Below are positions 56,675 to 64,000 of a DNA stretch of 64,000 nucleotides, in pieces. Where the stretch lies: the NCBI RefSeq assembly GCF_958295425.1, contig NW_026704019.1, forward strand, positions 662,001-726,000. The letters are read 5' to 3'. How positions within the stretch are numbered: the stretch's first letter is position 1; every line of letters starts with the position of its first letter. Origin of the DNA: Solea solea. Its lineage: Eukaryota > Chordata > Actinopteri > Pleuronectiformes > Soleidae. Made by a program: the position numbers and the translations under genes. The notes under the pieces are model-generated. The model did not search any database. It saw only the letters and a list, made by a program, of their open reading frames with translations, and was not told the origin of the DNA.

Positions 56675-57905
56675 GACAGTAGAAAATTGAAAAAAATCAG
56701 AAAACAGCCGTATACTTGCTGAATGTGCACAAAAACAGTCACAAATAGAAAAACACATCCAAACAGTGAAATCATTGCAAAATCAAACACTGAGGTTACA
56801 GAAGTATATCTTATAAGATGTTAACTTTATTTGTGAGGTTTATGTTATGGGACAGTAGAAAATTGAAAAAAATCAGAAAACAGCCGTATACTTGCTGAAT
56901 GTGCACAAAAACAGACACAAATAGAAAAACACATGCAAACAGTGAAATCATTGCAAAATCAAACACTGAGGTTACAGAAGTATATCTTATAAGATGTTTA
57001 CTTCATTTGTGAGGTTTATGTTATGGGACAGTAGAAAATTGAAAAAAATCAGAAAACAGCCGTATACTTGCTGAATGCGCACAAAAACAGACACAAATAG
57101 AAAAACACATCCAAACAGTGAAATCATTGCAAAATCAAACACTGAAGGCATATAACTATATCTTATAAGATGTTAACTTTATTTGTGAGGTTTATGTTAT
57201 GGGACAGTAGAAAATTGAAAAAAATCAGAAAACAGCCGTATACTTGCTGAATGTGCACAAAAACAGACACAAATAGAAAAACACATCCAAACAGTGAAAT
57301 CATTGCAAAATCAAACACTGAGGTTACAGAAGTATATCTTATAAGATGTTAACTTTATTTGTGAGGTTTATGTTATGGGACAGTAGAAAATTGAAAAAAA
57401 TCAGAAAACAGCCGTATACTTGCTGAATGTGCACAAAAACAGACACAAATAGAAAAACACATCCAAACAGTGAAATCATTGCAAAATCAAACACTGAAGG
57501 CATATAACTATATATTATAAGATGTTAACTTTATTTATGAGGTTTATGTTACGGGACAGTAGAAAATTGAAAAAAATCAGAAAACAGCCGTATACTTGCT
57601 GAATGCGCACAAAAACAGACACAAATAGAAAAACACATCCAAACAGTGAAATCATTGCAAAATCAAACACTGACGGCATATAACTATATCTTATAAGATT
57701 TTAACTTTATTTGTGAGGTTTATGTTACGGGACAGTAGAAAATTGAAAAAAATCAGAAAACAGCCGTATACTTGCTGAATGTGCACAAAAACAGACACAA
57801 ATAGAAAAACACATCCAAACAGTGAAATCATTGCAAAATCAAACACTGAGGTTACAGAAGTATATCTTATAAGATGTTAACTTTATTTGTGAGGTTTATG
57901 TTATG
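56675..57905 (+). repeat. 7-monomer block, copy 1 (repeated at +4,220 bp)
   Basis: It matches 60,895-62,125 with no difference seen. Markers are ACAGTCACAAATAG, ACATGCAAAC (56,931), GATGTTTACTTCATT, TATATTATAAG (57,511) and two GTTACGGGACAG units. Confidence 0.8.
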
Positions 57906-60894
57906 CGACAGTAGAAAATTGAAAAAAATCAGAAAACAGCCGTATACTTGCTGAATGTGCACAAAAACAGTCACAAATAGAAAAACACATCCAAACAGTG
58001 AAATCATTGCAAAATCAAACACTGAGGTTACAGAAGTATATATTATAAGATGTTAACTTTATTTGTGAGGTTTATGTTATGGGACAGTAGAAAATTGAAA
58101 AAATCAGAAAACAGCCGTATACTTGCTGAATGTGCACAAAAACAGACACAAATAGAAAAACACATCCAAACAGTGAAATCATTGCAAAATCAAACACTGA
58201 GGTTACAGAAGTATATCTTATAAGATGTTAACTTTATTTGTGAGGTTTATGTTATGGGACAGTAGAAAATTGAAAAAAATCAGAAAACAGCCGTATACTT
58301 GCTGAATGTGCACAAAAACAGACACAAATAGAAAAACACATCCAAACAGTGAAATCATTTCAAAATCAAACACTGAAGGCATATAACTATATCTTATAAG
58401 ATTTTAACTTTATTTGTGAGGTTTATGTTACGGGACAGTAGAAATTGAAAAAAATCAGAAAACAGCCGTATACTTGCTGAATGCGCACAAAAACAGACAC
58501 AAATAGAAAAACACATCCAAACAGTGAAATCATTGCAAAATCAAACACTGAGGTTACAGAAGTATATCTTATAAGATGTTAACTTTATTTGTGAGGTTTA
58601 TGTTATGGGACAGTAGAAAATTGAAAAAAATCAGAAAACAGCCGTATACTTGCTGAATGTGCACAAAAACAGACACAAATAGAAAAACACATCCAAACAG
58701 TGAAATCATTGCAAAATCAAACACTGAGGTTACAGAAGTATATCTTATAAGATGTTAACTTTATTTGTGAGGTTTATGTTATGGGACAATAGAAAATTGA
58801 AAAAATCAGAAAACAGCCGTATACTTGCTGAATGTGCACAAAAACAGACACAAATAGAAAAACACATCCAAACAGTGAAATCATTGCAAAATCAAACACT
58901 GAGGTTACAGAAGTATATCTTATAAGATGTTAACTTTATTTGTGAGGTTTATGTTATGGGACAGTAGAAAATTGAAAAAAATCAGAAAACAGCCGTATAC
59001 TTGCTGAATGCGCACAAAAACAGACACAAATAGAAAAACACATCCAAACAGTGAAATCATTGCAAAATCAAACACTGAAGGCATATCACTATATCTTATA
59101 AGATTTAAACTTTATTTGTGAGGTTTATGTTATGGGACAGTAGAAAATTTTAAAAAATCAGAAAACAGCCGTATACTTGCTGAATGTGCACAAAAACAGA
59201 CACAAATAGAAAAACACATCCAAACAGTGAAATCATTGCAAAATCAAACACTGAAGGCATATAATTATATCTTATAAGATTTTAACTTCATTTGTGAGGT
59301 TTATGTTACGGGACAGTAGAAAATTGAAAAAAATCAGAAAACAGCGTATACTTGCTGAATGCGCACAAAAACAGACACAAATAGAAAAGCACATCCAAAC
59401 AGTGAAATCATTGCAAAATCAAACACTGAGGTTACAGAAGTATATCTTATAAGATGTTAACTTTATTTGTGAGGTTTATGTTATGGGACAGTAGAAAATT
59501 GAAAAAAATCAGAAAACAGCCGTATACTTGCTGAATGCGCACAAAAACAGACACAAATAGAGAAACACATCCAAACAGTGAAATCATTGCAAAATCAAAC
59601 ACTGAGGTTAAAGAAGTATATCTTATAAGATGTTAACTTTATTTGTGAGGTTTATGTTATGGGACAGTAGAAAATTGAAAAAAATCAGAAAACAGCCGTA
59701 TACTTGCTGAATGTGCACAACAAAAGACACAAATAGAAAAACACATCCAAACAGTGAAATTATTGCAAAATCAAACACTGAGGTTACAGAAGTATATCTT
59801 ATAAGATGTTTACTTTATTTGTGAGGTTTATGTTATGGGACAGTAGAAAATTGAAAAAAATCAGAAAACAGCCATATACTTGCTGAATGTGCACAAAAAC
59901 AGACACACATAGAAAAACACATCCAAACAGTGAAATCATTGCAAAATCAAACACTGAGGTTACAGAAGTATATCTTATGAGATGTTAACTTTATTTGTGA
60001 GGTTTATGTTATGGAACAGTAGAAAATTGAAAAAAATCAGAAAACAGCCGTATACTTGCTGAATGTGCACAAAAACAGACACAAATAGAAAAACACATCC
60101 AAACAGTGAAATCATTGCAAAATCAAACACTGAAGGCATATAACTATATCTTATAAGATTTTAACTTTATTTGTGAGGTTTATGTTACGGGACAGTAGAA
60201 AATTGAAAAAAATCAGAAAACAGCCGTATACTTGCTGAATGTGCACAAAAACAGACACAAATAGAAAAACACATCCAAACAGTGAAATCATTGCAAAATC
60301 AAACACTGAGGATAAATAACTATATCTTATAAGATTTAAACTTTATTTGTGAGGTTTATGTTATGGGACAGTAGAAAATTGAAAAAAATCAGAAAACAGC
60401 CGTATACTTGCTGAATGTGCACAAAAACAGACACAAATAGAAAAACACATCCAAACAGTGAAATCATTGCAAAATCAAACACTGAGGTTACAGAAGTATA
60501 TCTTATAAGATGTTGACTTTATTTGTGAGGTTTATGTTATGCGACAGTAGAAAATTGAAAAAAATCAGAAAACAGCCGTATACTTGCTGAACGTGCACAA
60601 AGACAGACACAAATAGAAAAACACATCCAAACAGTGAAATCATTGCAAAATCAAACACTGAAGGCATATAACTATATCTTATAAGATGTTAACTTTATTT
60701 ATGAGGTTAATGTTACGGGACAATAGAAAATTGAAAAAAATCAGAAAACAGCCGTATACTTGCTGAATGTGCACAAAAACAGACACAAATAGAAAAACAC
60801 ATCCAAACAGTGAAATCATTGCACAATCAAACACTGAGGATAAATAACTATATCTTATAAGATTTAAACTTTATTTGTGAGGTTTATGTTATGG

Positions 60895-62125
60895 GACAGT
60901 AGAAAATTGAAAAAAATCAGAAAACAGCCGTATACTTGCTGAATGTGCACAAAAACAGTCACAAATAGAAAAACACATCCAAACAGTGAAATCATTGCAA
61001 AATCAAACACTGAGGTTACAGAAGTATATCTTATAAGATGTTAACTTTATTTGTGAGGTTTATGTTATGGGACAGTAGAAAATTGAAAAAAATCAGAAAA
61101 CAGCCGTATACTTGCTGAATGTGCACAAAAACAGACACAAATAGAAAAACACATGCAAACAGTGAAATCATTGCAAAATCAAACACTGAGGTTACAGAAG
61201 TATATCTTATAAGATGTTTACTTCATTTGTGAGGTTTATGTTATGGGACAGTAGAAAATTGAAAAAAATCAGAAAACAGCCGTATACTTGCTGAATGCGC
61301 ACAAAAACAGACACAAATAGAAAAACACATCCAAACAGTGAAATCATTGCAAAATCAAACACTGAAGGCATATAACTATATCTTATAAGATGTTAACTTT
61401 ATTTGTGAGGTTTATGTTATGGGACAGTAGAAAATTGAAAAAAATCAGAAAACAGCCGTATACTTGCTGAATGTGCACAAAAACAGACACAAATAGAAAA
61501 ACACATCCAAACAGTGAAATCATTGCAAAATCAAACACTGAGGTTACAGAAGTATATCTTATAAGATGTTAACTTTATTTGTGAGGTTTATGTTATGGGA
61601 CAGTAGAAAATTGAAAAAAATCAGAAAACAGCCGTATACTTGCTGAATGTGCACAAAAACAGACACAAATAGAAAAACACATCCAAACAGTGAAATCATT
61701 GCAAAATCAAACACTGAAGGCATATAACTATATATTATAAGATGTTAACTTTATTTATGAGGTTTATGTTACGGGACAGTAGAAAATTGAAAAAAATCAG
61801 AAAACAGCCGTATACTTGCTGAATGCGCACAAAAACAGACACAAATAGAAAAACACATCCAAACAGTGAAATCATTGCAAAATCAAACACTGACGGCATA
61901 TAACTATATCTTATAAGATTTTAACTTTATTTGTGAGGTTTATGTTACGGGACAGTAGAAAATTGAAAAAAATCAGAAAACAGCCGTATACTTGCTGAAT
62001 GTGCACAAAAACAGACACAAATAGAAAAACACATCCAAACAGTGAAATCATTGCAAAATCAAACACTGAGGTTACAGAAGTATATCTTATAAGATGTTAA
62101 CTTTATTTGTGAGGTTTATGTTATG
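60895..62125 (+). repeat. 7-monomer block, copy 2 of 56,675-57,905
   Basis: Its markers are identical in order to the first copy. It is interleaved with the 2,464-bp duplication: the first 260 bp also belong to that repeat, so the region was assembled from two sources. Confidence 0.8.
61377..61888 (+). repeat. Source of the window-end copy (repeated at +2,112 bp)
   Basis: It matches 63,489-64,000 at an offset of 12 units, including TATATTATAAG (61,731 and 63,843), TTATTTATGAGG with GTTACGGGACAG, and TGCGCAC. The second copy is cut off by the end of the window, so the true length is unknown. Confidence 0.75.
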
Positions 62126-63488
62126 GGACAGTAGAAAATTGAAAAAAATCAGAAAACAGCCGTATACTTGCTGAATGTGCACAACAAAAGACACAAATAG
62201 AAAAACACATCCAAACAGTGAAATTATTGCAAAATCAAACACTGAGGTTACAGAAGTATATCTTATAAGATGTTTACTTTATTTGTGAGGTTTATGTTAT
62301 GGGACAGTAGAAAATTGAAAAAAATCAGAAAACAGCCATATACTTGCTGAATGTGCACAAAAACAGACACACATAGAAAAACACATCCAAACAGTGAAAT
62401 CATTGCAAAATCAAACACTGAGGTTACAGAAGTATATCTTATGAGATGTTAACTTTATTTGTGAGGTTTATGTTATGGAACAGTAGAAAATTGAAAAAAA
62501 TCAGAAAACAGCCGTATACTTGCTGAATGTGCACAAAAACAGACACAAATAGAAAAACACATCCAAACAGTGAAATCATTGCAAAATCAAACACTGAAGG
62601 CATATAACTATATCTTATAAGATTTTAACTTTATTTGTGAGGTTTATGTTACGGGACAGTAGAAAATTGAAAAAAATCAGAAAACAGCCGTATACTTGCT
62701 GAATGTGCACAAAAACAGACACAAATAGAAAAACACATCCAAACAGTGAAATCATTGCAAAATCAAACACTGAGGATAAATAACTATATCTTATAAGATT
62801 TAAACTTTATTTGTGAGGTTTATGTTATGGGACAGTAGAAAATTGAAAAAAATCAGAAAACAGCCGTATACTTGCTGAATGTGCACAAAAACAGACACAA
62901 ATAGAAAAACACATCCAAACAGTGAAATCATTGCAAAATCAAACACTGAGGTTACAGAAGTATATCTTATAAGATGTTGACTTTATTTGTGAGGTTTATG
63001 TTATGCGACAGTAGAAAATTGAAAAAAATCAGAAAACAGCCGTATACTTGCTGAACGTGCACAAAGACAGACACAAATAGAAAAACACATCCAAACAGTG
63101 AAATCATTGCAAAATCAAACACTGAAGGCATATAACTATATCTTATAAGATGTTAACTTTATTTATGAGGTTAATGTTACGGGACAATAGAAAATTGAAA
63201 AAAATCAGAAAACAGCCGTATACTTGCTGAATGTGCACAAAAACAGACACAAATAGAAAAACACATCCAAACAGTGAAATCATTGCACAATCAAACACTG
63301 AGGATAAATAACTATATCTTATAAGATTTAAACTTTATTTGTGAGGTTTATGTTATGGGACAGTAGAAAATTGAAAAAAATCAGAAAACAGCCGTATACT
63401 TGCTGAATGTGCACAAAAACAGTCACAAATAGAAAAACACATCCAAACAGTGAAATCATTGCAAAATCAAACACTGAGGTTACAGAAG

Positions 63489-64000
63489 TATATCTTATAA
63501 GATGTTAACTTTATTTGTGAGGTTTATGTTATGGGACAGTAGAAAATTGAAAAAAATCAGAAAACAGCCGTATACTTGCTGAATGTGCACAAAAACAGAC
63601 ACAAATAGAAAAACACATCCAAACAGTGAAATCATTGCAAAATCAAACACTGAGGTTACAGAAGTATATCTTATAAGATGTTAACTTTATTTGTGAGGTT
63701 TATGTTATGGGACAGTAGAAAATTGAAAAAAATCAGAAAACAGCCGTATACTTGCTGAATGTGCACAAAAACAGACACAAATAGAAAAACACATCCAAAC
63801 AGTGAAATCATTGCAAAATCAAACACTGAAGGCATATAACTATATATTATAAGATGTTAACTTTATTTATGAGGTTTATGTTACGGGACAGTAGAAAATT
63901 GAAAAAAATCAGAAAACAGCCGTATACTTGCTGAATGCGCACAAAAACAGACACAAATAGAAAAACACATCCAAACAGTGAAATCATTGCAAAATCAAAC
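63489..64000 (+). repeat. Window-end copy of 61,377-61,888 (truncated by window)
   Basis: It has the same markers as the source. It follows directly on the end of the 2,464-bp-spaced copy with a change of offset from 2,464 to 2,112, a difference of two units. The last base of the window lies inside a unit, after AAATCAAAC. Confidence 0.75.

Larger units (their letters stand above)
59612..63618 (+). repeat. Duplication at 14-monomer spacing (2,464 bp)
   Basis: 59,612-61,154 and 62,076-63,618 match at an offset of exactly 14 x 176 bp. Shared rare markers are GTGAAATTATTGC (59,757 and 62,221), CCATATAC, CACACATAG, TTATGAGATG, ATGGAACAG, AGGATAAATAAC, GATGTTGAC, GCACAAAGACAG, GAGGTTAATGTTACGG and GCACAATC (60,821 and 63,285). 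No difference was found. The piece between the copies (61,155-62,075) is part of the 4,220-bp-spaced block. Confidence 0.85.
1..64000 (+). repeat. Satellite DNA array, ~176-bp monomer, head-to-tail
   Basis: The same unit recurs from the first base to the last, always in one orientation. Phased on the CTG after AAACAC, the first units start at 2, 178, 354 and 529, giving lengths of 176, 176 and 175 bp. The consensus is about 31% G+C and A-rich on this strand. Length changes come mainly from one-base changes in A-runs, a one-base loss in the GTCGATAC variant, and an 11-bp deletion in at least 16 units. No unique spacer, mobile element or inverted segment was seen. By analogy with other unit-sized arrays this is probably centromeric or pericentromeric heterochromatin; the sequence alone does not prove centromere function. 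Both ends of the window lie inside the array, so its true size is larger. Confidence 0.98.
49601..64000 (+). repeat. Array domain E: TTATTTATGAGG / GTTACGGGAC monomers
   Basis: The variant set changes here. TTATTTATGAGG with GTTACGGGACAATAG or GTTACGGGACAGTAG first appears near 50,145 and recurs many times. ACTGAGGTTACAG becomes the main form of the variable block, AGGATAAATAAC with GATTTAAAC appears, and the GTCGATAC unit, common before 43.2 kb, was not seen. Only one 11-bp-deleted unit (49,757) lies at its left edge. The window ends within the domain. Confidence 0.6.

Noticed and set aside
1..64000. CRISPR array
   Set aside because: The repeats are about 176 bp with no short repeat and unique spacer pattern; every part of the unit is repeated.
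1..64000. CENP-B box
   Set aside because: I looked for the TTCG....A..CGGG pattern near TTATTCGTGAGG and GTTACGGGAC, but the spacing does not fit and the two motifs rarely share a unit.
1..64000. Known satellite families (human alpha satellite, Arabidopsis 178-bp repeat)
   Set aside because: The unit length is similar but the sequence does not resemble what I know of these. No species call is made.

Overview
The whole 64 kb window is one uninterrupted tandem (satellite) repeat array. The unit is about 176 bp, always in the same head-to-tail orientation. Most copies are 175 or 176 bp, and dividing the window by the period gives roughly 364 copies. The consensus unit is about 31% G+C with a strong strand bias (about 44% A but 25% T on the given strand). 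I found no single-copy DNA, transposon, RNA gene, inversion or credible protein-coding gene.

A long homogeneous array with nucleosome-scale units is typical of eukaryotic centromeric or pericentromeric heterochromatin, so the source is almost certainly a eukaryotic chromosome. I do not recognise the unit as any satellite I know (it is not human alpha satellite or the Arabidopsis 178-bp repeat) and I do not name a species. Several sites alternate between CG and TG or CA among copies. This suggests a genome with CpG methylation (vertebrate, plant or similar), but that is inference.

Layout, by variant content. 1-16.6 kb: rich in 11-bp-deleted units and a GTCGATAC variant, with a 3.6-kb block copied at 9,957 bp spacing and a 1,573-bp tandem duplication. 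16.6-32.7 kb: units with GATAAAAATC and AAAAGCAC variants, with blocks copied at 6,501, 6,149 and 5,798 bp spacing. 32.7-45.0 kb: clean higher-order structure, including a 3,330-bp (19-unit) tandem duplication and copies at 1,396, 7,012 and 7,540 bp spacing. 45.0-49.6 kb: mixed units with little long-range order. 49.6-64 kb: a different variant set (TTATTTATGAGG with GTTACGGGAC, and AGGTTACAG), with copies at 3,695, 4,220, 2,464 and 2,112 bp spacing.

The spacings are close to whole numbers of units, and the duplications overlap and interleave. The array therefore appears to have grown by repeated in-register unequal exchange or conversion on a scale of about 4 to 21 units. Within each unit the notable structures are a 12- to 16-bp perfect palindrome, an 8-bp palindrome, and A-tracts spaced at about one helical turn. 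Short open reading frames occur only because the unit length is not a multiple of three and stop-free stretches are occasionally joined; they are not genes. Duplication edges were set by eye from diagnostic variants and could be off by a few bases.
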